64,000 nucleotides of DNA. Origin: Bacteroidota bacterium (GTDB lineage: Bacteria > Bacteroidota > Bacteroidia > Chitinophagales > Chitinophagaceae). A model generated the notes under the pieces. That model ran no database searches. It was not told where the DNA came from and worked only from the letters and a program-made list of their open reading frames with translations. The DNA is taken from positions 36,109-100,108 of the forward strand of contig JAUZOD010000011.1 in the NCBI GenBank assembly GCA_030706635.1, given 5' to 3'. Below are positions 1 through 8,150 of this stretch, piece by piece; the stretch's first letter is position 1; each line of letters begins with the position of its first letter. The position numbers and the translations under genes were made by a program.

Positions 1-34
1 AATGCGAATATGAACAATACCGGAATTTTCATAA

Positions 35-1324
35 TTAGTATTCTTGTGATTTTTCTTTCATCGAAGATCTGGCGGCCAGCAGGGCTGCAAAGCTGATGAC
101 TGCGGCAATGGAAAGATAATAACCCACGGCGGAAAGCCCATAGTTATTTGCCAGTGTGGTAGCCAGGTATGGGGTCAATGATGCACCGAGGATCCCTGCC
201 AGTGTAAATGCCATGGAAGAACCGGTGTAGCGGACAGACGGCGGAAATATCTCCGCCAGGGCCGTGCCCAGCGGGCCATAGGTCAATCCCATGAGGAACA
301 TGCCTGTCGCCAGGAAAACGCCGGTCATCTCCAGGCTGCCGGTACTGAAAAAGGCGGAGAAGAACAAACCAAAAATGAAAATGCCGGCGGTTGCCAGCAA
401 CAAAACACTCCCCCGGTCATACTTGTCTGCGAGGGCTGCCGATAAGGGGATACCCAACCCGAAGCACAGCATAGAGATCAACTGGGCGATCAGAAAGCCG
501 GCTTTTGGATAACGTAAAACCGAAGTGCCCCAGCTTAACGTGAAAACCGTCATCAGATAAAATAATAGAAAGGTGGTTATAGCCGCCGCCGTACCCAATA
601 TGATCGCCCGGGTATGTTTGGTGAATACCTCAGTCACGGGTACCTTTACCCGCTCATCATTTTCCATGACCTTTAAGAAGGCCGGGGTCTCTCTGAGTTT
701 TAACCGCACATAAAGACCTACCCAAACGAGTATGGCGCTGGCAATAAACGGAATGCGCCAGCCATAATTAAAAAACTGCTGATCGTTCAGGGTTTTGCTG
801 AGAACGATGAAAGTGCCACTGGAGAGCAGAAAACCGAGTGGTGCACCAAACTGCGGAAACATACCGTACCATGCCTTCCTCCCTTCCGGTGCATTTTCTG
901 TCGCAAGCAATACGGCGCCGCCCCATTCGCCGCCAAGACCGAGGCCCTGACCAAAACGGAATAGCGCCAATAGAATGGGTGCGGCAACTCCGATGGACGC
1001 ATAGGTGGGTAAAAGACCGATCGCCACGGTGCAGGGCCCCATTGTCATGAGCGCCGCCACCAGCGTGGCTTTCCGGCCATTCCGGTCGCCAAAATGTCCG
1101 AACAGGGCAGCACCCAGAGGCCGCGCAAAAAAAGCCAGCGCAAATGTTGCTAAAGATTGCAAGGTCGCGGATGTTGGGTCAGCGGCGGGAAAGAATAGTT
1201 TGGGGAAGACCAGCACGGCTGCGGTGGCATAGATATAAAAGTCAAAAAACTCGATCGTGGTGCCAACCAGGCTGGCCAAAAGAATGCGACTGGCGGAATT
1301 GCCGTTAGTACTGGCCTTGTTCAT
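35..1324 (-). CDS. MFS transporter, metabolite:H+ symporter (MHS) family
   Basis: A 429-residue inner-membrane protein with about twelve hydrophobic segments. It belongs to the MHS branch of the major facilitator superfamily (ProP, ShiA, KgtP, YhjE relatives), proton-coupled importers of carboxylates, betaines or proline. Visible signs are the early TTIEFFDFYIYATAA segment in TM1, the loop 2-3 signature GHFGDRNGRKATL (residues ~76-88) and RFGQGLGLGGEWGGAVLL around residue 125, all hallmarks of MHS proteins. Length is normal. It opens with ATG and stands alone; the next gene upstream on its strand is more than 1 kb away. The substrate cannot be read from the sequence. A link to proline or hydroxyproline uptake is tempting given the rest of the window but unsupported. 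Confidence 0.9.
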   Translation of the reverse strand: MNKASTNGNSASRILLASLVGTTIEFFDFYIYATAAVLVFPKLFFPAADPTSATLQSLATFALAFFARPLGAALFGHFGDRNGRKATLVAALMTMGPCTVAIGLLPTYASIGVAAPILLALFRFGQGLGLGGEWGGAVLLATENAPEGRKAWYGMFPQFGAPLGFLLSSGTFIVLSKTLNDQQFFNYGWRIPFIASAILVWVGLYVRLKLRETPAFLKVMENDERVKVPVTEVFTKHTRAIILGTAAAITTFLLFYLMTVFTLSWGTSVLRYPKAGFLIAQLISMLCFGLGIPLSAALADKYDRGSVLLLATAGIFIFGLFFSAFFSTGSLEMTGVFLATGMFLMGLTYGPLGTALAEIFPPSVRYTGSSMAFTLAGILGASLTPYLATTLANNYGLSAVGYYLSIAAVISFAALLAARSSMKEKSQEY

Positions 1325-1452
1325 CCCTCAAACTTATAACATTCCGGCTAATGGGAATGACAGTGGCAGCCTGAAAAATTATTGACCATACTCCGCATCT
1401 TCCGCTAACTTATAGACCTTGAAATAATAAAATGCAGCTTTTAATAACTGTC

Positions 1453-1636
1453 ATGAAAATTTACTTTTTTATTATACGCCTTGCAAGTACTGTGACTCAG
1501 AAAAGCCGACATCATCGTAGGTCATATAGAAGCACCCTCAACAGTATTTTTTAACGACGGTACAGGTCGCAACTTTAAATCAATTTCTTTTGCTTACTCA
1601 AAGGGTACGGTAGTGTTCAAAATTTCAACAGCCACG
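1453..1636 (+). pseudogene. Remnant of a VCBS/FG-GAP repeat protein (tentative)
   Basis: An ATG at 1453 opens a short signal-peptide-like stretch (MKIYFFIIRLASTVT). After a frame change near 1500, frame 1502-1636 reads KADIIVGHIEAPSTVFFNDG and onward, which resembles one blade of a VCBS/FG-GAP beta-propeller (D-I-V-G...S-T-V-F-F-N-D-G-x-G pattern). The reading stays open for about 45 codons but has no start of its own and runs into the next remnant. I interpret this as the two ends of an exported repeat protein joined by a large internal deletion. The family call rests on motif memory only. Confidence 0.4.
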
Positions 1637-1638
1637 AA

Positions 1639-1916
1639 ATGTTTACGATCGATCAAATCAAGGATGTTCATGCCAAAGTGAAAAGCGGAAAAAATTTTCC
1701 GGATTATGTCAGGGACCTGATCTTGCCAGTTACCTGCGGAAGCATCAGGACGGACAGAGCGACTACCAGAGTTTTTGCAGAAAGGCTGCTGAAACCGGTG
1801 TACAGAAATGGTCGGTCGAAACCCGGGAGATGACCTGCACCTATTTTGACCAGGTCGGCAACAAGCTGATAACAGAGCAGATACCAAAGACGCTGGTAGA
1901 ATCCTTCCCCGATTAG
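1639..1916 (+). pseudogene. DUF1398 family protein, broken by an internal deletion
   Basis: DUF1398 proteins are about 130-residue cytoplasmic proteins of unknown function. The ATG at 1639 starts the typical N-terminus MFTIDQIKDVHAKVKSGKNF and stays in frame to about 1725. From 1740 the recognisable C-terminal half continues in another frame (KHQDGQSDYQSFCRKAAETG, later EMTCTYFDQVGNKLITEQIP) and stops at 1914-1916. The two halves total about 92 codons, so roughly 35-40 codons are missing and the frame is lost. It lies directly behind another remnant, marking this as a decaying stretch. Confidence 0.7.
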
Positions 1917-2028
1917 GGATACTCTTATTCTTTTTACGATTGCCGCAAAATCACCCGCTATTTGTCGTTTTCGCCCCCGGCTTATACCAGTTGTTGCCTT
2001 TAACTTTGCTGGTATAAAAATCAATATT

Positions 2029-2487
2029 ATGTCAGACAACAGCGTTTCATTGCACAGGGTAATAAAAGCATCTCCTGAAAAAATATATCGCGCCTTTACA
2101 GACGGCAATGCCGTGGCGGCATGGCTTCCACCCTATGGATATCTATGCGTGGTGCATAGCCTCGAAGCAAAAAAAGGCGGCAGTTACAAGATGCGATTCA
2201 TCAATTTTACTACGGGTAACGGGCACTCATTTGGCGGGAATTATATTGACGTCAGGCCTAACGAGTTTCTCCGGTACACAGATAAATTCGACGATCCGAA
2301 TGTACCCGGCGAAATGGTTACCTCGGTCTGGTTTAAAAAAGTTTCCTGCGGCACGGAATTAAAAATAACCCAGGAAGGCATCCCCGCCATGATACCGGCA
2401 GAGATGTGTTATCTCGGCTGGCAGGAATCTTTAGAAAAATTAAAAAAACTGGTAGAGCCGGATATTCAGGACCCGCCAATGTCCTGA
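2029..2487 (+). CDS. SRPBCC domain protein, AHSA1-like
   Basis: A 152-residue cytoplasmic protein with no signal peptide. It has the START/SRPBCC helix-grip fold pattern of the AHSA1 (activator of Hsp90 ATPase-like) family: an N-terminal strand with VIKASPEKIYRAFTDGNAVA, the glycine-rich middle GGSYKMRF, FRYTDKF-like strand (LRYTDKFDDP), and a C-terminal helix ending GWQESLEKLKKLVE. Members bind hydrophobic ligands; in bacteria the role is mostly unknown. The gene stands alone between decayed fragments and a convergent oxidoreductase. The ATG follows an A/T-rich leader, typical for Bacteroidota. Confidence 0.85.
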   Translation: MSDNSVSLHRVIKASPEKIYRAFTDGNAVAAWLPPYGYLCVVHSLEAKKGGSYKMRFINFTTGNGHSFGGNYIDVRPNEFLRYTDKFDDPNVPGEMVTSVWFKKVSCGTELKITQEGIPAMIPAEMCYLGWQESLEKLKKLVEPDIQDPPMS

Positions 2488-2536
2488 GCGCATCTGTTAT
2501 TCGTTGCAGGTATTTTAAGACTTACTGCATGTTGCG

Positions 2537-3868
2537 TTATATTACGGGCAATTTCCAGGGGGCCCGGTAGGCAGGCGTAATCAGTTTGTTGGCCGCCGTG
2601 TTGTCGCCGAAGTTTTTATCGCCATCATTCCATACCAGCATACTTTGCGTACGCATCGCAATATTGCCCATATGGGCATACATGGCCACCAGCCTGCCGT
2701 TCTCAATAGTACACACGGGATCTTTACGGGTTTTTATGCACTCCAGAAAGTTTTGCATATGCAGTCCGTGACTATCATCGCCAGTCTCTTTGGGCCGCGG
2801 CGCGACCTTGGGTTTACCATCCTGCGTTTCAGGATAAAACTCCATGATCTCGCGGTTAAGGATCAGCGTGGCATCGTCACCGATAAACGAAAGGCCGTAG
2901 GGAACGCCGTAGGGACCGCTCTCTATGCCGGCAGTATTCTCCCAACTGACGGTATAATCCGGTAACTGGTAAATAACATTCAGCGTATCAAAAGTTTCAT
3001 GCGCGTGATCCGGATAGGCGAAATTGCCACCTGCCGCTGTTACCGAAAGCGGCAACTGCGTAATGTTTTTAGCCCATAAGCCAATATCAAGCAGGTGCAC
3101 GCCCCAGTCTGTAACCAGGCCGCCGCCGTAGTCCCAAAACATTCTCCAGTTACCGTGAAACCGGGTTTTATTAAAGGTCTTTAAAGGAGCGGGGCCCAAC
3201 CACATATCGTAGTCAACACCAGCAGGCACGGCGCTATCAGGCACTTTAATATCGCCAATGCCATAATTAAAATTGCCCCAGATATTTACCTTTCTCAATT
3301 GTCCTATGGCGCCTTTTTGAATCAGTTCCATTGCCTTTTTAAACAGCGGGCCGCTCCGTTGCTGCATGCCCACCTGCACTACCCGGTTGTATTTCCTCGT
3401 TGCCCGCATCATGATATCGCACTCGGCGATGCTATTGGCCAAAGGTTTTTCTACGTAAACGTCTTTACCGGCTTCACAGGCGGCCACAAAAGGCAGGCAG
3501 TGCCAATGGTCCGGCGTTCCGATAATCACGGCATCCACATCCTTATCTTCCAGCAGTTTCCGGTAGTCGGAATACTGTCTGGGCGCTTTTCCCTGTATTT
3601 TTAAAACATCCGCAGTGCGTTGGTCAAGGATGTTACGGTCAACATCACACAACGCAGTACAGGTAACACCCGGCTGTTTCATGGCACCTCGCAGATCGCC
3701 AAAGCCCATGCCACGGCAACCGATCAGGGCAATATTGATCGTGTCGCTGGCGGAAACATTTTTGTTCTTTGAGGCAGCCCAGAGCGGTGCAGGAACGATG
3801 CTGGCTAAACCTGTAGCTGCAGCCAGTTTGGTAGTGTTGGTTAAAAACCTCCGACGAGTAGTATCCAT
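2537..3868 (-). CDS. Gfo/Idh/MocA family oxidoreductase with Tat-type signal
   Basis: A 443-residue NAD(P)-dependent oxidoreductase of the glucose-fructose oxidoreductase/inositol dehydrogenase family. The N-terminus has a twin-arginine motif (TTRRRFLTNTTKLAAATG, residues 3-20) followed by a hydrophobic stretch, so it is probably exported folded with cofactor. The Rossmann motif IALIGCRGMGFGDL follows at about residues 46-60 and the family Glu-Lys-Pro motif (YVEKPLANSI) at about 137. Exported members in Bacteroidota act on sugars or glycosides by transient oxidation. It has no close partner on its strand; the next gene upstream (alpha/beta hydrolase) ends 35 bp away in the same direction, so they may be co-transcribed. 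Substrate unknown. Confidence 0.9.
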   Translation of the reverse strand: MDTTRRRFLTNTTKLAAATGLASIVPAPLWAASKNKNVSASDTINIALIGCRGMGFGDLRGAMKQPGVTCTALCDVDRNILDQRTADVLKIQGKAPRQYSDYRKLLEDKDVDAVIIGTPDHWHCLPFVAACEAGKDVYVEKPLANSIAECDIMMRATRKYNRVVQVGMQQRSGPLFKKAMELIQKGAIGQLRKVNIWGNFNYGIGDIKVPDSAVPAGVDYDMWLGPAPLKTFNKTRFHGNWRMFWDYGGGLVTDWGVHLLDIGLWAKNITQLPLSVTAAGGNFAYPDHAHETFDTLNVIYQLPDYTVSWENTAGIESGPYGVPYGLSFIGDDATLILNREIMEFYPETQDGKPKVAPRPKETGDDSHGLHMQNFLECIKTRKDPVCTIENGRLVAMYAHMGNIAMRTQSMLVWNDGDKNFGDNTAANKLITPAYRAPWKLPVI

Positions 3869-3902
3869 ATAGCTTTGTTTTATACAGTCTTAAGCCGCCC
3901 CG

Positions 3903-4694
3903 CTACTTGCTTTGAAAAAACGTGAGGACATTCTTTTCGAATTCGTCCCGGTGCTCGATCAGCGTTGCATGTCCCGAGTGCGGCACGATCCATAGCCAGG
4001 CTTTTGGAATATGCTGCCAGATCAGCACCGTATGGGGCACGGGGATCAGGTCGTGATCGCCACCGATCACCAGCGTGGGCGTGCTGATCTTATCGAGGTC
4101 TGTGGCTTTCCATTGCGGTTGGTACAGATCGAGGTCATTGTATTTGAGTTCTGCCTTCTCTTTGGCAGAGAGATTCGACCGGGCGTGCATCTTGCGGGTA
4201 TCCGCTTCCATATCACGGATAACGTCCGCAGGCAAGGCCGTCGAATCCACGAAGATGTTGGCGCCCGTGATCGCCATCTTTTTCAGTTTCTCCGGGTGCC
4301 GCATGGCGATCCCCACCCCGTCAATACCGCCGTCGCTCCAGCCGATGAAATATGCCGGGCCGGTATGGAGCGAATCGAGCAGCGCGCTGAAATCGTCGGC
4401 GATCATCTCAAAGCTGAGGGAGTCCGCCGGATCAACCGACTTGCCATGCGCCCGCGTATCCACCGCGATCACCTTATAGTATTGAGCGAAAAAGGGAATG
4501 ATGCCTTTAAAGGCAGCAATCGAGCCGCCGTTGCCGTGCGCCAGCAGCAAGGGTTCACCCCGACCATACACTTCGTAGTACAGTTTCACACCGCGTGTAT
4601 TGCAGTAATGTCCCGCCGCTGGGTTATTGCCGTAGGGAATCTGTGCCAGGGTGAAAATCGGTACGAGCGCCAGGATCAGGAACGAAAATCGCAT
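3903..4694 (-). CDS. Exported alpha/beta hydrolase
   Basis: A 263-residue alpha/beta-fold hydrolase. I place the start at the ATG at 4692-4694, which gives a clean signal peptide (MRFSFLILALVPIFTLAQ); the open frame extends to 4751 but that adds a non-signal-like leader. The oxyanion region LLAHGNGGS, nucleophile elbow YFIGWSDGGIDG (G-x-S-x-G), acid VIGGDHDLIP and catalytic histidine in PHSGHATLIEH are all present and correctly ordered. Activity is probably esterase or lactonase in the periplasm; the substrate is not deducible. It precedes the Gfo/Idh/MocA gene by 34 bp. Confidence 0.9.
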   Translation of the reverse strand: MRFSFLILALVPIFTLAQIPYGNNPAAGHYCNTRGVKLYYEVYGRGEPLLLAHGNGGSIAAFKGIIPFFAQYYKVIAVDTRAHGKSVDPADSLSFEMIADDFSALLDSLHTGPAYFIGWSDGGIDGVGIAMRHPEKLKKMAITGANIFVDSTALPADVIRDMEADTRKMHARSNLSAKEKAELKYNDLDLYQPQWKATDLDKISTPTLVIGGDHDLIPVPHTVLIWQHIPKAWLWIVPHSGHATLIEHRDEFEKNVLTFFQSK

Positions 4695-4977
4695 GCACGG
4701 GGTTTGACTGAAGTTAAGAAAAGTTCCGGAGAATACGATTTCGATCTGCAATAATTGGCCGGCGCAATCTTTAGCTTAAATGCACAGTCCAGTTGTGAGG
4801 GCAAATATTGGGTGTCGGCATCCTTACAGGGTTTTGGGTTTACGTTCCGGCACAAGGTGGTCGAAACTCAACTTACTTAGAGTGTGTGATGGGGAGATGG
4901 TGAAATCCCAGGATTTTATTGATGATGTGGCTGTACTTTAAATTGGTAAGTTTGATGCGAACTCATTTATTTTCAGG

Positions 4978-5337
4978 TTAAGGAAATAGCGCCGAGATGG
5001 TAGTCATGGGCAGAAACATTTTGCCGCTATCAGGCAGTTTGATGAACCAATATTTAAGATAAAATTCCTCAGCATCTTCGTCCAGCGGATCGACAATGAC
5101 CGCAATGGAGCCGATCGTTTCCGATGTCTCGTAAGATCTTTTGAGCGCTTCAATCAGCAGATCGTTTCCAAGTCCTTTACCTTTAGAAGACATGCCTATT
5201 GCCAACCGCCCAGGCAAGGTCGCCGGCAAATCCTGATAGGCAGGAGGCATTTTTTTCAAGATGTATTCCGGAACAAATTCCCCCCGTATGGATGCATTCG
5301 AGAGAGGATAAGCGCAACTGGTTAAAATCCGTCTAAA
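4978..5337 (-). pseudogene. 5'-truncated GNAT acetyltransferase (toxin-like)
   Basis: The frame encodes the C-terminal two thirds of a GNAT protein of the kind found as toxins with DUF1778 antitoxins or alone: PGRLAIG, then the acetyl-CoA loop SSKGKGLGNDLLIEALKRS, IVDPLDEDAEEFYLKYWFI and FLPMTTI. The family is normally about 160-170 residues. Here the frame opens just after a TGA at 5338-5340; there is no ATG before the core, only a TTG at 5259 inside the domain, while readable family sequence (YPLSNASIRGEFVPEYILKK) continues upstream of that TTG. The first ~50 residues and the start are therefore missing. No antitoxin gene is visible next to it. Confidence 0.65.
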
Positions 5338-5573
5338 TCAGGAGATTAATCATTCATTATCCAAATTAAATTAGGCATATTTTTATCCACAATTAATATG
5401 CAACTTTTATGCAATCACCACGGATAGGAGAGGCAATTTCGCAAATAAAATCTATTATATTTCCCCCGGGTCAATTGCCCTGTAGACGCAAATAATCCCA
5501 TGCCCCCTCGCCTGCTCATTTTTCACATTGCCTTCAGGAAAATACATACGCGGATGAATCAAGCCAGGATCAG

Positions 5574-7046
5574 ATGACAGAAAGCCGGGCTTCACAAAAA
5601 CATCCGAGACAGCTTTACCTGCTTTTCATGACTGAAATGTGGGAACGGTTTTCCTTTTATGGCATGCGTGCGCTTTTACTGGCCTACATGGTCACCGAGC
5701 TCAGGCTGGAAGAACCAAAAGCATACGCCATACTGGGCTCTTATGCTGCCCTGGTGTACACCATGCCCATGTTCGGCGGCATGATGGCTGACCGCTTTCT
5801 GGGATATCAAAAAGCCATTGTCTTTGGCGGAATACTAATGACCATTGGCCATTTAATTTTGACCATTCCGATGGAATGGAGTTTTTTTTACGGCATGTCT
5901 TTTATCATTTGCGGAAATGGCTTTTTTAAACCGAATATTTCGAGTCTGGTGGGCACGCTCTATGAAAAAAATGACCCGAGAAAAGACAGCGGCTTCTCGC
6001 TTTTTTATATGGGCATCAATATCGGCGCCGCGCTGGGCGGCTTACTGTGCGGATATGTTGGTGAAAAAATCAACTGGCATTATGGCTTTGGACTAGCCGG
6101 CGTCTTTATGATACTCGGCCTGATCATTTTCAGCACTTCGAGAAAATCATTTCTTGAAAAAGGTCTTCCACCCGACCGGCAGGCTCTGAAGAAATTCATT
6201 ATCCCGCACATACCCCTGGAATATCTGCTCTATGCCACAACGCTCATTGCCCTTCCGATATTGGTCAGCCTGCTAAATGCATACAGAACCATGAACTACC
6301 TCATGTTTATTCTGGGAGCATTGGCATGCGGTTATCTGATGATGGTGGCCATCAGGCTGGACAAACCCGCCAGGCTCAAGCTTTTTGCAGCCATGATCTT
6401 AATTATCTTCTCCATCCTGTTCTGGTCTTTTTATCAGCAATGCGAGGGATCACTCAACCTGTTCGCCCTGCGGAACGTAAACATGCGATTCCTTGGATAC
6501 GCTTTACCTGCCCTTGCCGTAAATAATTTTCTTCCCCCGTTTTTTGTGGTCGTGCTGAGCTTTGCATTCGCCAGGTTATGGCCGTTTCTGAACAAACGAA
6601 ATATAGAGCCTTCGACAACAATGAAATTCGGTTTTTCTTTTTTATTTGTCGGCGCTGCCTATTTCATATTTTACCTTGGCTGCCTGCAATCGGTGGGCAC
6701 CGGCCTGATCTCGCTGTTTATTTTCATACTGGGATATTTTGTGCTTATCTGCGGCGAACTCTGCCTGTCTCCCATCGGCCTTTCCATGGTCACCAAATTA
6801 TCACCGGCCAAAATTACCGGCATGACGATGGGCATCTGGTTTTTCGCGACCGCGGTCGGCGAATTTATGGCCGGGAAAATCGGCTCCATGATGAGTGTGC
6901 CGAAAGCGATTGTCAATGACCCTGTGAAATCGCTGCCCTATTATTCCGTCATATTATTTCAAATCGCTTCCTGGTCTATCCTGATCGGCGCGCTGATTAT
7001 GCTTTTTAACAGACTACTGCGCAGATGGATGGCCGATGTAAAATAA
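5574..7046 (+). CDS. POT/PTR family proton-coupled oligopeptide transporter
   Basis: A 490-residue inner-membrane symporter of di- and tripeptides. The ExxER proton-coupling motif is visible as TEMWERFSFYGMRALL (residues ~19-34), followed by the family blocks GGMMADRFLGYQKAI, CGNGFFKPNISSLVG and the PTR2 signature FYMGINIGAALGGLLCGYVG. About twelve to fourteen hydrophobic segments and normal length. It is the first gene of a same-strand run: the DapA-family gene begins 110 bp downstream, followed by GH78 and GH127. Peptide uptake next to a hydroxyproline-type deaminase and arabinofuranosidase suggests import of short Hyp-containing peptides, an inference from context. Confidence 0.93.
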   Translation: MTESRASQKHPRQLYLLFMTEMWERFSFYGMRALLLAYMVTELRLEEPKAYAILGSYAALVYTMPMFGGMMADRFLGYQKAIVFGGILMTIGHLILTIPMEWSFFYGMSFIICGNGFFKPNISSLVGTLYEKNDPRKDSGFSLFYMGINIGAALGGLLCGYVGEKINWHYGFGLAGVFMILGLIIFSTSRKSFLEKGLPPDRQALKKFIIPHIPLEYLLYATTLIALPILVSLLNAYRTMNYLMFILGALACGYLMMVAIRLDKPARLKLFAAMILIIFSILFWSFYQQCEGSLNLFALRNVNMRFLGYALPALAVNNFLPPFFVVVLSFAFARLWPFLNKRNIEPSTTMKFGFSFLFVGAAYFIFYLGCLQSVGTGLISLFIFILGYFVLICGELCLSPIGLSMVTKLSPAKITGMTMGIWFFATAVGEFMAGKIGSMMSVPKAIVNDPVKSLPYYSVILFQIASWSILIGALIMLFNRLLRRWMADVK

Positions 7047-7156
7047 ATTCAGACGCCCGTCCGGGAGATTTTTTAAAAATGTTAATATCTGTTTAGTATT
7101 CATTAATAACGGTACGGAATCTTTTCCCTGTTTAAGATATTTTTGAAAGAAAGAAT

Positions 7157-8089
7157 ATGGATATAGCATGGAAGGGCGTTTTTCCCGCGCTGACGACCAA
7201 ATTCAATGCAGATGATACGTTAGATCTGGAGCTTTTTAATAAGAACCTCGACTTTCAGTTGAAATGCGGGATGAGCGGGATAATCCTTGGCGGCTCATTA
7301 GGCGAAGCGAGCGTGCTCACTTTAGAAGAAAAGGAAATACTCGTTAAAAATACTGTCGCCAGGGCGGGCGGCAAAGTCCCCGTTATTTTAAATATTGCAG
7401 AAGGCGCCACCCGGGACGCCATCAGCCAGGCGAGACTCGCCCGAAAATGGGGAGCTGCGGGGTTGATGTTACTGCCCCCGATGCGTTATAAATCCGATCA
7501 CCGGGAAACGCTGGAATTTCTGAAATCAGTCGCTGCTTCAACGGATCTTCCCATTGTCATTTACAATAATCCGATAGATTACAAAAATGAAATTACACTT
7601 TCGTTGTTCGGCGATCTGACGGAATGTGAAAACATTCAGGCGGTTAAGGAATCAACCAGGGATGTAACCAATGTCACCCGAATGATCAATCGTTTCGGCG
7701 ATCGTTTTAAAATCCTGTGCGGAGTGGATACGCTTGCCGTGGAGGAACTGGCTCTGGGAGCCCATGGCTGGATCGCCGGTCTGGTCTGCGCATTTCCCGC
7801 CGAAACAGTTGCTATTTATAACCTGGTCATGGATGGAAGGCTCGGGGAGGCAGCTAAAATATACAGATGGTTTATGCCCCTTCTTGAGTTTGACATTCAC
7901 CCCAAGCTGGTGCAATACATTAAATTAGCAGAAGCTCAGGTAGGTCTCGGCAGCGAACATGTCCGAGCTCCGCGCTTAGCGCTCGTTGGAAAGGAGCGGG
8001 AGAATATCCTCTCGATTATTGCCCACGCCTTATCAGTAAGACCAGCGCTGTCACCGAGACCGGTTTCGGCAATGCAAAGATCCCTGTAG
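7157..8089 (+). CDS. DapA-family lyase/deaminase, probable 1-pyrroline-4-hydroxy-2-carboxylate deaminase
   Basis: A 310-residue cytosolic TIM-barrel enzyme of the dihydrodipicolinate synthase/N-acetylneuraminate lyase family. The Schiff-base lysine is K164 (QAVKESTRDV), the proton-relay tyrosine Y136 in VIYNNP, and the substrate loop is GGSLGEASVLT (residues 45-55). In bacteria that degrade hydroxyproline, a member of this family deaminates 1-pyrroline-4-hydroxy-2-carboxylate to 2-oxoglutarate semialdehyde. I favour that role because the window also has the epimerase and D-amino-acid oxidoreductase of the same pathway, and this paralogue type often travels with them. GH78 starts 61 bp downstream, so it is probably transcribed with two glycoside hydrolases. 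Alternatives are true DapA or a sugar-acid lyase. Confidence 0.75.
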   Translation: MDIAWKGVFPALTTKFNADDTLDLELFNKNLDFQLKCGMSGIILGGSLGEASVLTLEEKEILVKNTVARAGGKVPVILNIAEGATRDAISQARLARKWGAAGLMLLPPMRYKSDHRETLEFLKSVAASTDLPIVIYNNPIDYKNEITLSLFGDLTECENIQAVKESTRDVTNVTRMINRFGDRFKILCGVDTLAVEELALGAHGWIAGLVCAFPAETVAIYNLVMDGRLGEAAKIYRWFMPLLEFDIHPKLVQYIKLAEAQVGLGSEHVRAPRLALVGKERENILSIIAHALSVRPALSPRPVSAMQRSL

Positions 8090-8150
8090 GAAAATTTTCC
8101 GGAACAAAATAGAAAATAGCAGAGGGAAAGTCATAAATGCCAGACAAAAA

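Noticed and set aside
4011..4754. 247-codon + strand frame antisense to the alpha/beta hydrolase
   Set aside because: The minus-strand hydrolase has signal peptide and full triad; the antisense frame shows no motif.
4752..4977. Possible coding remnant between hydrolase and GNAT fragment
   Set aside because: Both strands are full of stops and no family pattern emerges.
7049..7075. Possible terminator after the peptide transporter gene (CCCGTCCGGG followed by T run)
   Set aside because: The loop would be only 2-4 nt and the stem 3-4 bp, too weak to call.
7138..7145. TATTTTTG, resembling the Bacteroidota -7 promoter element, before the DapA-family gene
   Set aside because: Leader to the ATG would be only a few bases and no TTTG lies at the required upstream distance.
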